Notes: generated by a model not told the origin, from the sequence alone. DNA of 64,000 bases from Caballeronia sp. SBC1 (GCF_011493005.1 NZ_CP049156.1:2604001-2668000); one strand, 5' to 3'; positions 26,461 to 36,517 are shown, numbered from the stretch's first letter. Translations and numbers: made by a program.

Positions 26461-27279
26461 ATGTCCGATCCCATCCAGAGCACACCGCCCGCGCCTGAAG
26501 ACACCATCCTGGCGCTGGAAAATGTCAGCAAATTTTTCGGCAAGGTGATCGCGCTGAACGGCGTCACGCTGCGCCTGAGACGCGGCGAAGTACATTGCCT
26601 GCTCGGCGACAACGGGGCCGGCAAGTCGACCCTGATCAAGACGCTGGCGGGCGTCCATACGCCCTCCTCCGGCGAGTATCTCGTCGATGGCAAACCGGTC
26701 CACTTCGGCTCGCCGAAAGAAGCGCTCGATCTTGGTATTGCAACCGTGTATCAAGATCTCGCGCTCGTACCGCTGCTATCGGTGGCGCGTAACTTCTTCA
26801 TGGGTCGCGAGCCGCAGAAAAAACGCTTCGGCTTTATCAACGTGATGGACCTGGATCTCGCCGCGGAAACATCGCGTGCGCGGCTCTCCGAAATGGGCAT
26901 CAACGTGCGGGACCCGCATCAGCCTATTGGCACGATGTCCGGTGGTGAAAAACAATGCCTCGCCATCGCTCGGGCGATCCACTTCGGCGCGCGTGTTCTG
27001 ATCCTCGATGAACCCACCGCAGCCCTCGGCGTGAAGCAGAGCTTCAATGTGCTGAAGCTGATTCACACGGCGCGCGCGAAAGGCATCTCTGTGATCTTCA
27101 TCACGCACAACGTGCATCACGCGTATCCCATCGGCGATTCGTTCACGCTGCTCAATCGCGGCAAGTCGATGGGCACGTTCACGAAGGACACGATCACCAA
27201 GAACGAAGTACTCGACATGATGGCGGGTGGCGCCGAAATGCAGCAAATGATGAACGAACTCGAAGGCGAGCCGGCTTAG
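26461..27279 (+). CDS. Sugar ABC transporter ATPase, single domain
   Basis: 272 residues with one ABC domain: Walker [10 protein letters not shown], signature [14 protein letters not shown], Walker [14 protein letters not shown], switch His in IFITHNVHH. Most ribose-type systems use a double-domain ATPase near 500 residues; this one resembles the single-domain FrcA type. AAGGAG precedes the ATG. Ends with an acidic tail. Confidence 0.9.
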   Translation: MSDPIQSTPPAPEDTILALENVSKFFGKVIALNGVTLRLRRGEVHCLLGDNGAGKSTLIKTLAGVHTPSSGEYLVDGKPVHFGSPKEALDLGIATVYQDLALVPLLSVARNFFMGREPQKKRFGFINVMDLDLAAETSRARLSEMGINVRDPHQPIGTMSGGEKQCLAIARAIHFGARVLILDEPTAALGVKQSFNVLKLIHTARAKGISVIFITHNVHHAYPIGDSFTLLNRGKSMGTFTKDTITKNEVLDMMAGGAEMQQMMNELEGEPA

Positions 27280-27346
27280 CAAGCAAGCGCTTGACGAGCA
27301 CGCTCGGCCGCTCTCGTTTTTCGTCATCTACAGAACAGGATCGAAC

Positions 27347-29341
27347 ATGGCATTGCAATCATCAACCGGATCGCGCTTCGCAACCGGGCGAACGCGCGAC
27401 ATCGTGTGCCTCGGGCGGCTCGCGGTCGATCTCTACGCGCAGCAAGTCGGCGCACGGCTAGAAGACGTGTCGAGCTTCGCGAAATATCTCGGCGGCTCGT
27501 CGGCGAATATTGCGTTCGGGTGCGCGAGGCTCGGCCTCAGATCCGCGATGCTCTCGCGCGTCGGCAACGACCACATGGGCCGCTTCCTCACTGAAACGCT
27601 GGAGCGCGAGGGCTGCGATACGAGCCACGTGCGTGTCGATCATGACCGGCTGACGGGTCTGGTCCTGCTCGGCATAGAAGACCGCGATACGTTCCCGCTT
27701 GTGTTCTATCGCGACGACTGCGCCGACATGGCCGTCGATGAAAACGACTTCGACGAGGCGTTCATCGCTTCATCGAAGGCGCTGCTGATCACGGGCACGC
27801 ATTTCTCCACTGACCAGGTCAACCGCACGAGCCGCCGTGCGCTCGACTACGCGCGCCGAAATCAGGTCCGCACGGTGCTCGATATCGATTACCGGCCGGT
27901 ACTTTGGGGACTGACCGGCAAGGCCGATGGCGAGACGCGGTTCATCGCGAACGAAGGCGTGACGGCGCATCTGCAAAGCATCTTGCCGTTAATGGATCTC
28001 GTGATCGGCACGGAAGAAGAGTTTCGGATTGCAGGCGGCAAGGACACGATGATCGATGCACTCGCCGCCGTTCGCGCCGTGACGGACGCCATGCTGGTGG
28101 TCAAGCGCGGGCCGATGGGCTGCTCGATCATCGACGGCGACGTGCCGGTTTCCATCGACGATGCGCCGGTTTATCACGGCGTTGAAGTGGAAGTGCTGAA
28201 CGTGCTCGGCGCGGGCGATGCCTTCGCGTCCGGCTTCCTTGCCGGATGGCTGAGAGACGAACCGCTGGAAGTCTGCGCGCGCACAGCGAATGCATGCGGT
28301 GGGCTTGTCGTATCGCGTCACGGTTGCGCGCCCGCCATGCCTACGCCCGCTGAACTCACTTACTTCCTCGATGCCGCGCGTGCCGACCCTGCCCGCATGC
28401 GCAGGCCCGATCGTGATGCAACGCTCGCGCGCCTGCATCGTGTCACACCAGCTCGCAAGACGTGGGACGAAGTGCTCGGTTTTGCCTTCGATCATCGCAA
28501 CCAGTTCTTCGATCTCGCGCAGCAAACCGGCGCGGATGAGTCGCGCATTGCTGCCCTCAAAGCCTTGTTCGTGGAAGCCGTGGCGCAGACGGAAAAAGAA
28601 CGCGGCCTGGAAGGACGCATCGGCGTGCTGATCGACGACCGCTACGGCCAGGACGCGTTAAACGCGGCGACCGGACGTGGCTGGTGGATCGGCCGCCCGG
28701 TGGAATTACCCGGCTCGATGCCGCTTGTCTTCGATCATGGCCGGTCAATTGGCACGACGCTGATCGAGTGGCCGCGGGAGCATGTGGCGAAGTGCCTGGT
28801 TCACTATCATCCCGATCACCCGCACGATCTTCGCCTCGAACAGGAAGCGCAAATTCGCACGTTGTACGACGCGGTTCAGGCCAGCGGGCACGAACTGCTG
28901 CTCGAAGTCATTGTGCCGAAGAACGGTCCGCCGATCGAAGAAGATACCGCTTTGCGATCGTTGAAACGGCTCTACAACCTTGGCATCTATCCCGAGTGGT
29001 GGAAGCTCGAACCCATGAGCGCGGCGCAGTGGCAAGCGGTCGATGCGCTGATTGCCGAGCGTGATCCGGCGTGCCGCGGGGTCGTTCTGCTGGGCTTGTC
29101 GGCTGCTGTCGACCAACTGTGCGAGGGCTTCAAACCGGCGGCTTTATCGAAGACGTGTCGTGGATTCACCGTCGGCAGGACGATCTTTCATGAGCCAAGT
29201 CATGAGTGGCTGGCGGGTTCCATCGACGACGCCGAACTGATCGCACGGGTTCGACGGACGTTCGAAACGTTGATCGATGCATGGCGCGAGGCACGGACAA
29301 AGAACACCACGCAAGCGCTTACGCAGGAGCAGGCAGCATGA
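27347..29341 (+). CDS. iolC: Fused 5-dehydro-2-deoxygluconokinase / DUF2090 aldolase
   Basis: 664 residues, two domains. Residues 20-335 are a PfkB kinase: GGSSANIAFGCARLGL for sugar binding and NVLGAGDAFASGFLAGWL with the catalytic Asp. Residues 345-655 are a DUF2090 domain (FAFDHRNQFFDLAQQTGAD at its start, LIEWPREHVAKCLVHYHPDH further on), which replaces the free-standing IolJ aldolase. The protein would phosphorylate 5-dehydro-2-deoxygluconate and cleave the product to dihydroxyacetone phosphate and malonate semialdehyde. This fusion is known in proteobacteria. Its stop overlaps the iolD start (ATGA). Confidence 0.9.
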   Translation: MALQSSTGSRFATGRTRDIVCLGRLAVDLYAQQVGARLEDVSSFAKYLGGSSANIAFGCARLGLRSAMLSRVGNDHMGRFLTETLEREGCDTSHVRVDHDRLTGLVLLGIEDRDTFPLVFYRDDCADMAVDENDFDEAFIASSKALLITGTHFSTDQVNRTSRRALDYARRNQVRTVLDIDYRPVLWGLTGKADGETRFIANEGVTAHLQSILPLMDLVIGTEEEFRIAGGKDTMIDALAAVRAVTDAMLVVKRGPMGCSIIDGDVPVSIDDAPVYHGVEVEVLNVLGAGDAFASGFLAGWLRDEPLEVCARTANACGGLVVSRHGCAPAMPTPAELTYFLDAARADPARMRRPDRDATLARLHRVTPARKTWDEVLGFAFDHRNQFFDLAQQTGADESRIAALKALFVEAVAQTEKERGLEGRIGVLIDDRYGQDALNAATGRGWWIGRPVELPGSMPLVFDHGRSIGTTLIEWPREHVAKCLVHYHPDHPHDLRLEQEAQIRTLYDAVQASGHELLLEVIVPKNGPPIEEDTALRSLKRLYNLGIYPEWWKLEPMSAAQWQAVDALIAERDPACRGVVLLGLSAAVDQLCEGFKPAALSKTCRGFTVGRTIFHEPSHEWLAGSIDDAELIARVRRTFETLIDAWREARTKNTTQALTQEQAA

Positions 29342-31200
29342 ACAGCACGCTTCGTTTAACCACCGCGCAAGCGCTGGTCCGCTATCTCGCCGCGCAGCAA
29401 ACCCCGGACGGCGAGCCGCTGTTCGGCGGCGTCTTCGCGATCTTCGGGCATGGCAACGTGGCAGGCATTGGCGAGGCGTTGTATGCGCATCGCGAGACGT
29501 TGCCGACTTATCGCGCGCACAACGAGCAGGCGATGGCGCACGCGGCTATTGCGTATGCAAAGGCCCACTTTCGACGCCGCATGATGGCGGTGACCACGTC
29601 CATTGGTCCCGGCGCGACCAACCTTGTAACGGCCGCTGCGCTCGCGCACGTGAACCGCTTGCCGGTGCTGTTGCTGCCCGGCGATGTATTTGTATCGCGC
29701 GCACCCGATCCGGTCTTGCAGCAGGTAGAAGATTTCGCCGATGGTGGTATTTCCGCGAACGATGCATTGAAGCCTGTCTCGCGTTACTTCGATCGCATCG
29801 TGCATCCGGCGCAATTGCTGACCGCGTTGCCGCGCGCAATGCGGGTGCTCACAGACGCCGCATTGTGCGGGCCGGTGACGCTCGCGCTGCCGCAAGACGT
29901 GCAGGCGATGGCCTACGACTACCCCGCCTCGTTCTTCGAGCCGCGTGTGGTTCCCTTCCACACGCCCTCGCCCATCGATGAAGAGATCGCACAAGCCGCC
30001 GCTGCATTACGCGCCGCTAAAAAGCCTCTGCTCGTGTCAGGCGGCGGCGTTCTCTACGGCCTGGCAACCGACGCATTGCGTTCATTCGCCGAGCGTCACG
30101 GCATCCCCGTTGCCGAAACGCAAGCGGGGAAAAGTGCCCTCGCGTGGGACCATCCGCTGAATCTTGGCGGTATCGGCGTGACGGGATCTGACGCGGCCAA
30201 CGAACTCGCGCACGACGCGGATTGCGTGCTCGCGGTGGGTACCCGGCTGCAGGATTTCACGACCGGATCGAACACGCTGTTCACGCAGGCCAAGCTGATT
30301 GGCATTAACGCAAATGCATTCGATGCCTTGAAACAAGGCGCTTTATCGGTAGAAGCCGATGCGCGTCTTGCGCTTGGGACATTGAGCGAGGAGCTCGATG
30401 ACTGGCGTGCGTCGCCGCCATGGACCGCACGCGCGCACGAACTCGCGGATAGCTGGCGCGCCACCGTCGACCAAGTGACCAACGCGCCTCAAGACGACAA
30501 CACGTTGCCGCGCGAAGCCGATGTGATCGGCGCGGTGCAACGCTCAAGCGCGCAATCGGCCGCGCATGACGTGGTGGTGTGCGCGGCGGGAACCCTGCCC
30601 GCCGACTTGCAAAAGCTTTGGCGCACGAGCACGCCGGGTGGTTATCACGTCGAATACGGCTACTCGTGCATGGGCTATGAAATTGCTGGCGGTCTTGGCG
30701 CGAAACTCGCGCGGCCCGAGCGTGAAGTGATCGTGATTGTCGGCGATGGCAGCTATCTGATGATGAACAGCGAGCTGGCTACGTCGGTGATGCTTGGGGC
30801 CAAACTGATCGTGGTGCTGCTCGACAACCGCGGATACGGCTGTATCAACCGCTTGCAGCAAGCGTGCGGGGGCGCGCCGTTCAACAACCTGATCGACGAT
30901 TGCCGCCAGGGTCCGGAAGGCGCACCTGCTATCGACTTCGCAATGCACGCACGCTCGCTCGGCGCGAGCGCTGAGCATGTAGCGAATATCGATGAACTCG
31001 AAGCCGCGATGCAACGCGCACGCGCATCCACCCGCTCGTATCTGATCAGCATTGACACCGATCCGGCACGTCCTACTGAAGAAGGCGGCTGGTGGTGGGA
31101 AGTCGCGGTGCCGGAAGTGTCATCGCGTGAAGCGGTGCGCTCGGCGCGTGCAAACTATGAACATGAAATCACGGCGCGTTCGAAGCGCACGAAGGAATAA
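29338..31200 (+). CDS. iolD: Trihydroxycyclohexane-1,2-dione hydrolase
   Basis: 620 residues, thiamine-diphosphate enzyme. The N-terminal AHNEQAMAHAAIAYAKA provides the activating Glu. GDGSYLMMNSELATS with DNRGYGCINRLQ is the TPP-Mg site (GDG...N). Hydrolyses the ring of 3D-trihydroxycyclohexane-1,2-dione to 5-deoxyglucuronate, step three of inositol breakdown. ATG 29338 overlaps the iolC stop; the open frame extends upstream to 29206 but only in the shadow of iolC. Three bases separate its stop from iolE. Confidence 0.95.
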   Translation: MNSTLRLTTAQALVRYLAAQQTPDGEPLFGGVFAIFGHGNVAGIGEALYAHRETLPTYRAHNEQAMAHAAIAYAKAHFRRRMMAVTTSIGPGATNLVTAAALAHVNRLPVLLLPGDVFVSRAPDPVLQQVEDFADGGISANDALKPVSRYFDRIVHPAQLLTALPRAMRVLTDAALCGPVTLALPQDVQAMAYDYPASFFEPRVVPFHTPSPIDEEIAQAAAALRAAKKPLLVSGGGVLYGLATDALRSFAERHGIPVAETQAGKSALAWDHPLNLGGIGVTGSDAANELAHDADCVLAVGTRLQDFTTGSNTLFTQAKLIGINANAFDALKQGALSVEADARLALGTLSEELDDWRASPPWTARAHELADSWRATVDQVTNAPQDDNTLPREADVIGAVQRSSAQSAAHDVVVCAAGTLPADLQKLWRTSTPGGYHVEYGYSCMGYEIAGGLGAKLARPEREVIVIVGDGSYLMMNSELATSVMLGAKLIVVLLDNRGYGCINRLQQACGGAPFNNLIDDCRQGPEGAPAIDFAMHARSLGASAEHVANIDELEAAMQRARASTRSYLISIDTDPARPTEEGGWWWEVAVPEVSSREAVRSARANYEHEITARSKRTKE

Positions 31201-31203
31201 GCG

Positions 31204-32109
31204 ATGAGCACGTTCGATGTACGGATCGGCATCAATCCGCTGTCATGGATGAACGACGACCTGCCCTCGCTCGGCGGTGAGACGCCGCTAAGCGTGGCGC
31301 TGACCGAGGGCAAGCAGATCGGCTATGAAGGGTTTGAACTGGGCAACAAATTTCCGCGTGAACCGGAAGCGTTGAAAACGCTGCTTGCCGGATATGACCT
31401 CGCGCTCGTCTCCGGCTGGTATTCCGGACGGCTCGCCGAACACAGCGCAGAGGATGAGATCGCGGCTGTAGGCCCGCATCTCGATCTGCTTGCAAAAAAC
31501 GGCGCAACGGTCATGGTCTATGGCGAAGTCTCTGACTCTATCCAGGGGGCGCCGCGACCGCTGTACCAGCGCCCGCGTTTTTTCTCCGATGATCGCTGGA
31601 ACGAGTACGCAAAACGCCTGAACACGTTCGCCGAATACACGCTCTCTCGCGGCGTGCGCGTGGCCTATCACCATCACATGGGCGCTTACGTGGAGACACC
31701 TGCGGATGTCGATCGCCTGATGAGCCTCACGAATGAAGCCGTGGGCCTGCTCTTCGATGCCGGTCACATTACGTTCGCTGGCGGCGATCCGCTGACGGTT
31801 CTCAACAAGCACATCGAGCGCGTTTGCCATGTGCATTGCAAGGACGTTCGGCCGGAAATCATCAAGCTTGCGCGGAACCGGAACTGGAGCTTCCTGGAGG
31901 CGGTGATCAACGGCGCGTTCACCGTTCCCGGTGACGGCACGGTGGACTTTCCATCGATCATCGCCCGATTGAAGCAGCATGGTTATCGTGGCTGGCTTGT
32001 GGTTGAAGCGGAGCAAGATCCCGTCATTGCCACCAGCTATGCGTACGCCGAAAAAGGCTACAAGACGCTGCGCTCGCTAGTAGAAGAAACGCTCCAGGAG
32101 GCAATATGA
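31204..32109 (+). CDS. iolE: Inosose dehydratase (2-keto-myo-inositol dehydratase)
   Basis: 301 residues, xylose-isomerase-like TIM barrel. VRIGINPLSWMNDDLPSLGG opens the protein as in IolE. YHHHMGAYVETP, GLLFDAGHITFAGGDP and VCHVHCKDVRP supply the metal-binding His, Asp and His residues, and VVEAEQDP the last Glu. Removes water from 2-keto-myo-inositol. It starts three bases after iolD and overlaps iolB by four (ATGA). Confidence 0.94.
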   Translation: MSTFDVRIGINPLSWMNDDLPSLGGETPLSVALTEGKQIGYEGFELGNKFPREPEALKTLLAGYDLALVSGWYSGRLAEHSAEDEIAAVGPHLDLLAKNGATVMVYGEVSDSIQGAPRPLYQRPRFFSDDRWNEYAKRLNTFAEYTLSRGVRVAYHHHMGAYVETPADVDRLMSLTNEAVGLLFDAGHITFAGGDPLTVLNKHIERVCHVHCKDVRPEIIKLARNRNWSFLEAVINGAFTVPGDGTVDFPSIIARLKQHGYRGWLVVEAEQDPVIATSYAYAEKGYKTLRSLVEETLQEAI

Positions 32110-32915
32110 GCCTGCTCGTCAAAGCATCGCGCGAAGGCCAGACCATCGCGCGCGTCACGCCCGAAACGGCGTTATGGAAACACGTAGGCTTCGCGGCCTA
32201 TCGGCTGGAAACCGGCGACATCGTGCATGTGCATGAAGCGCAGCGTGAGGTGTGTATTGTCGTGTTATCGGGGACGGTGAGCATAGAAGCCGGTGAGCAT
32301 AAATGGGAGAAACTCGGCTCGCGCGACAGCGTGTTCGAGGACACTGCCCCTTACGCGGTTTATTTGCCGCCCAAACTCGCCGCGACCATTCGCGCAGATC
32401 GCGATGCGGAAGTTGGTGTGGCGAGTGCGCCCGCTACGGGCAAGTACCCGCCGCGATTGATCGAGCCATCACAGATGAAACGCTCAACCCGCGGCAAGGG
32501 CGCGAATACGCGCTACGTCTGCGATATTCTTCCGCAAACCGAACCTGCAGAGGGCTTGCTTGTAGTCGAAGTGAAGACGCCCGGCGGTCACGCCTCAAGC
32601 TACCCTCCGCACAAGCACGACAGGGACAATGTGCCGGTGGAGAGCTCGCTTGAAGAGACGTATTATCATCGGTTGAACCCGCCGCAAGGGTTCGCCTTCC
32701 AGCGTGTTTATACCGATGAACGCGACCTCGATGAAACCATGGCCGTTGAAGATCATGACGTCGTCATGGTGCCGCGTGGTTATCATCCGGTCGTGGTGCC
32801 GTATGGCTACGACAACTACTACCTGAACGTGATGGCGGGCGACAAACGCACCTGGCACTTCAAGAACGATCCGAAGCACGAATGGATCGTGGAGAGGGAC
32901 AGCAAGGCTTCGTGA
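32106..32915 (+). CDS. iolB: 5-deoxyglucuronate isomerase
   Basis: 269 residues, KduI/IolB cupin family. HASSYPPHKHDRDN provides the metal-binding His pair, LEETYYHRLNPPQGFAFQRVY and GYHPVVVPYGYDNYYLNVMAG are typical. Converts 5-deoxyglucuronate to 5-dehydro-2-deoxygluconate. Last gene of the arm; its stop lies only 22 bases from the convergent ABC gene and I see no terminator between them. Confidence 0.94.
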   Translation: MSLLVKASREGQTIARVTPETALWKHVGFAAYRLETGDIVHVHEAQREVCIVVLSGTVSIEAGEHKWEKLGSRDSVFEDTAPYAVYLPPKLAATIRADRDAEVGVASAPATGKYPPRLIEPSQMKRSTRGKGANTRYVCDILPQTEPAEGLLVVEVKTPGGHASSYPPHKHDRDNVPVESSLEETYYHRLNPPQGFAFQRVYTDERDLDETMAVEDHDVVMVPRGYHPVVVPYGYDNYYLNVMAGDKRTWHFKNDPKHEWIVERDSKAS

Positions 32916-32937
32916 CTTAGCTTCGTGGCTTATTGAC

Positions 32938-33654
32938 TTAACCACCGACAGAGAGCCATTCGCTGATTACGCGCTCGTTCGCGGCAAGAGCGGCAGGCGT
33001 GTCGTCAAAGACGATCGCGCCGTGACCCATCACCGCGACGCGCGTAGCCAGTTCGCGCGCAATGCTCATACGTTGCTCGATCAGTAGAATCGCTACGCCT
33101 CGCTCCCGCATTTTTTTCAAGCATGAAGAGACTTGCGCCACGACCTGTGGCGCGAGTCCTTCCGTGGGTTCATCGACGATGACGAACGACGGATCACCCA
33201 TCAACGTGCGGGCGAGCGCCAGCATTTGCTGCTCGCCTCCCGACAACATCCCCGCCTTCACCGCCGCACGTTCTCGCAGCACGGGAAAAAGTTGCTCCGC
33301 GTCGTTGAGGGTGAACCGCGTGGTGAGCCGTGATCCACCCCGCTTCATGCCGAGCTGCAGGTTTTCTATCACGCTTAGCGTCGGGAAAACATCGCGTTGC
33401 TCGGGCACGTAGCCCACGCCCATCCGGGCGATTGCATAAGGACGTTTCCCCAGCATCGATACCCCGCGAAAGTTCGCCACCCCTTGCGCGTGTACCAGTC
33501 CCATCAGTGCTTTCGCGAGCGTCGAGCGTCCCGACCCGTTGCGTCCGGCCAAGGCTACGATCTCGCCTTCGCCGATACGCAAACTCGCGCCGTGCAACAC
33601 ATGGCTCGACCCATACCATGCGTTCAGGTTATCGATTTCGAGCAGCGTCGTCAT
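32938..33654 (-). CDS. BCAA-type ABC ATPase (LivF-like), variant Walker A
   Basis: 238 residues, HAAT-family ATPase with LivF features (YGSSHVLHGASLRIGEGEIVAL, GYVPEQRDVFPTLSVIENL, signature LSGGEQQMLALARTL, Walker B FVIVDEPTEGLAP). The Walker A reads GRNGSGRST: Lys is replaced by Arg43 (codon at 33528-33526), confirmed from the bases. That Lys normally contacts the ATP phosphates, so hydrolysis at this site may be altered. Its start overlaps the livG-like stop by four bases. Last gene of the minus-strand transporter operon. Confidence 0.88.
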   Translation of the reverse strand: MTTLLEIDNLNAWYGSSHVLHGASLRIGEGEIVALAGRNGSGRSTLAKALMGLVHAQGVANFRGVSMLGKRPYAIARMGVGYVPEQRDVFPTLSVIENLQLGMKRGGSRLTTRFTLNDAEQLFPVLRERAAVKAGMLSGGEQQMLALARTLMGDPSFVIVDEPTEGLAPQVVAQVSSCLKKMRERGVAILLIEQRMSIARELATRVAVMGHGAIVFDDTPAALAANERVISEWLSVGG

Positions 33655-34391
33655 GGCGTTTCGCCGAGATAGGCTGAGCGAACCACGGGGTCCGCAGCAA
33701 TGTCAGCGGGCGTCCCCGTCGCGATAATGTGGCCTTGCACAAGCACTGAAATGCGATCGGCGAGTGCAAACACCGCTTCCATATCGTGCTCCACGATCAA
33801 CAATGTTTTCCCTTGCGTCGTCTCGCGAATCAACGCGAGTGCACGCGCGGCTTCCGCGCGATTCATGCCGGCGGTAGGTTCATCGAGCAACAGCACGGAT
33901 GCGCCCGTGGCCAGCGCGAGCCCTAAATCGAGCGCTCGCAACTCCGCATAGCTGAGGCTTGTGGCGAGTGCATCGCTACGATCGGCAAGACCGATAGCCG
34001 CAATTACCCGATGCGCCTCATCGTCAATCAAGCTCGATCGAAACCATCGGTCCCTCCGCGCGGCCGCACACGAACCGAGCACCGCGCAACGGACGTTGTC
34101 GCGGACGGTGAGACCCGTGAACACGCTTGTGGTCTGGAAGCTGCGCGCGAGCCCCCTGCGTCCCAGCCGATGAGCCGGCATCCCTGTCACATCGAGACCG
34201 TTCAACGCGATACGGCCGCTTGTTGGTTGCGTGCGTCCCGCAATCAGATCGAACAAGGTGGACTTGCCCGCGCCGTTGGGACCGATCAACGCATGACGTT
34301 CGCCTTCGCGAATGCTCAGATCGACACCACGAAGGATCTGCGTCGCGCCAAAACGCTTCGTGATCTGCTTCAGTTCGAGCGCGGTGTTCAT
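33651..34391 (-). CDS. BCAA-type ABC ATPase (LivG-like)
   Basis: 246 residues. Intact Walker [31 protein letters not shown] after it, signature SYAELRALDLGLALATG (the usual LSGGQQ region reads LSYAELR) and Walker B VLLLDEPTAGMNRAEA, switch His in VEHDMEAVF. Partner of the LivF-like ATPase. ATG 34391 overlaps the stop of the upstream permease by four bases. Confidence 0.9.
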   Translation of the reverse strand: MNTALELKQITKRFGATQILRGVDLSIREGERHALIGPNGAGKSTLFDLIAGRTQPTSGRIALNGLDVTGMPAHRLGRRGLARSFQTTSVFTGLTVRDNVRCAVLGSCAAARRDRWFRSSLIDDEAHRVIAAIGLADRSDALATSLSYAELRALDLGLALATGASVLLLDEPTAGMNRAEAARALALIRETTQGKTLLIVEHDMEAVFALADRISVLVQGHIIATGTPADIAADPVVRSAYLGETP

Positions 34392-35563
34392 CGTGCGCCC
34401 CGTGCGTGTCGGGAGAAGAGAGCAGCAATCACAGCGGTGACAAACGCGAAGCACCAGGGAGCGGCATGCCGGCCATCGAGAAGGAAACCCGCGACGTGCG
34501 CAAGGCCGTCGCCATGACTATCGAATTGCAGCGCGTAGGCGAGTTCCATAGCAATCACGATCGCCAGCAGCCATCCGCCAGCGGCGCACAAGGCGAACGC
34601 GATAGCCACGTAACCGGCGCGTGATCGTGCTGCGATAAAGCCTACCAAGCCCTTCGGCGCCACCACCACAACCCACACAAAAAACAGCCCCAGATAGGCC
34701 ACCCACGCCAGCGATACACTCCCCACCGCCAAGCTGAAAAACGTCAGCAGCACGGCTCCCAACACCGGCCCAAAGAATTCTGCAGTCCCGCCGATCACCG
34801 CTGCGATCAGCACGCTGCCCGAGCGCGCGAGCCCCACCCCTTCCGCCGATGCCAGCTCCACATTGATCAGCCCCAGGGCGCCCGCCACGCCCGCAAAAAA
34901 CGCCGCTACGATCACCATCGCGAAGCGCACACGACGCGGATCGAAGCCGATGGCGGCAGCACGCACGGGGTTATCGCGGACCGCGTTCGCCACCCGCACG
35001 AACGGCGTGCGCGAGAACACGAACATGGCGATACACGCCAACACGCACCATCCGGCGATCAGGGCATACGCCTGGATCGAAGACCCAAAGTTCAAGCCGA
35101 AGATACCCGGACCGCTCGCCCGATCGATAGGAACACCGCCCTCGCCGCCGAACCAACCCGGCACGAGCCACACGCCCGCCGCAACGAGTTCGCCAATTCC
35201 AAGTGTGATCATCGCGAAAGTCGTGCCGGCGCGACGCGTTGAAAAGAAGCCGAACACAACTCCCACGAGCGCCGCCGACACACCGCCGATCAACGGCAAC
35301 AAAGGCAGCGGTATGGCGTATCGATTGAAGATTTGCGCGGCGGCGAACGCGCCGAGCCCGGCATAAACGGCATGACCAAACGACAGCAATCCTGTCTCGC
35401 CGAGCAGCAGATTGAACGAGAGCGCGAACACGATCATGGTCGCGGTTTGCGCGAGATAGGCGAGCAGCCAGCTCTGCGATGTGAAGACCGGCGGCAACAC
35501 AAGACCGGCCACGAGCAATAGCCACGGAAGCGCCTGACGCAAAGAGAGAGGTGAGTTACGCAT
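34388..35563 (-). CDS. BCAA-type ABC permease (LivM-like)
   Basis: 391 residues with about ten hydrophobic segments. FNLLLGETGLLSFGHAVYAG is the conserved LivM/LivH loop and RAAAIGFDPRRVRFAMVIVAA the other typical cytoplasmic stretch. The C-terminal 80 residues are a hydrophobic extension beyond the usual permease end (AIAFALCAAGGWLLAIVIAM, then HVAGFLLDGRHAAPW), which is unusual. Start ATG 35563; the upstream permease ends inside it at 35556, an 8-base overlap. Confidence 0.88.
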   Translation of the reverse strand: MRNSPLSLRQALPWLLLVAGLVLPPVFTSQSWLLAYLAQTATMIVFALSFNLLLGETGLLSFGHAVYAGLGAFAAAQIFNRYAIPLPLLPLIGGVSAALVGVVFGFFSTRRAGTTFAMITLGIGELVAAGVWLVPGWFGGEGGVPIDRASGPGIFGLNFGSSIQAYALIAGWCVLACIAMFVFSRTPFVRVANAVRDNPVRAAAIGFDPRRVRFAMVIVAAFFAGVAGALGLINVELASAEGVGLARSGSVLIAAVIGGTAEFFGPVLGAVLLTFFSLAVGSVSLAWVAYLGLFFVWVVVVAPKGLVGFIAARSRAGYVAIAFALCAAGGWLLAIVIAMELAYALQFDSHGDGLAHVAGFLLDGRHAAPWCFAFVTAVIAALFSRHARGAR

Positions 35564-36509
35564 CGTCGTCGCCACGCTGGCCAAACAGTCCGCGAGGACG
35601 CAGAGCAAGCATCGCGACGAGCAGCACATACGGCAGCACGGGCGCGATCTGCGCGACGCTCAACGAAGCCCACGCAGGCGGCAACGCAACGCCGGCAAGC
35701 TGGGCCATGCCGCCAAGCGACAACGTAGTCCCGACTACAAACGTCTGCACGCAACCAATCAGAAGCGATGCCACCAGCGCGCCGCCCACCGACCCCAGGC
35801 CACCTACGACCACGACAACAAACACGATGGGTCCGATGTTTTCGGCCATCGAAGGTTCGATGACAAACAACGGCGCCCCGATCACGCCCGCCAGCGCAGC
35901 GAGCGCAGTGCCTGTAGCAAAGACAAGCGTAAACACACGCGGCACATTGTGCCCAAGCGTCTCGACGGTTGCGGCATGCGTGAGCGCAGCTCTTACCACG
36001 AGCCCTATCCGCGAGACCCGCAGCACGGCATACAAAGCCAGCAACATGAGCAGCGACACGAACATCATGAACGCGCGATAACGCGGGAATGCGGCGCCGT
36101 AAAGCGTGAACAACGGGCCATCGAGAGCGGAGGGAACAACGGCGTTAATGGGCGCAAGACCCCAGAGCAGCTTCACGGCCTCTGCCATCAGATAAGCCGC
36201 ACCGAACGTCAGCAGAAGCTCGGCAAGCGCACCGCGCGCTTCAATCCGGCGCAATAGAAAACGCTCGAACAGTCCGCCGAGCGCGCCAACGAGTAGCGGT
36301 GAAACAACCAGCGCGAACCAGAAGCCCCCATGCGCCGCGAGCGCATAACCCACATACGCGCCGAGCATATAAAAGCTCGCGTGAGCGAAGTTGAGCACGC
36401 CCATCATGCTGAAGATCAGCGTCAGTCCCGCCGACAGCATGAACAGCAGCAACCCGACACTCACTCCATTCAGAAGGTTGATCGCGAACCACTGAACGAA
36501 CGAGGTCAC
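35556..36509 (-). CDS. BCAA-type ABC permease (LivH-like)
   Basis: 317 residues from GTG 36509, chosen because the LivH-like protein begins FVQWFAINLLNGVSVGLLLF. Upstream codons belong to the shadow of the thioesterase. LIFSMMGVLNFAHASFYMLG and GLVVRAALTHAATVETLGHN are typical. About eight membrane segments. It follows the thioesterase stop by eight bases. No binding protein is found in the cassette, so the solute receptor must be elsewhere. Confidence 0.87.
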   Translation of the reverse strand: MTSFVQWFAINLLNGVSVGLLLFMLSAGLTLIFSMMGVLNFAHASFYMLGAYVGYALAAHGGFWFALVVSPLLVGALGGLFERFLLRRIEARGALAELLLTFGAAYLMAEAVKLLWGLAPINAVVPSALDGPLFTLYGAAFPRYRAFMMFVSLLMLLALYAVLRVSRIGLVVRAALTHAATVETLGHNVPRVFTLVFATGTALAALAGVIGAPLFVIEPSMAENIGPIVFVVVVVGGLGSVGGALVASLLIGCVQTFVVGTTLSLGGMAQLAGVALPPAWASLSVAQIAPVLPYVLLVAMLALRPRGLFGQRGDDDA

Positions 36510-36517
36510 GTTGGGCG

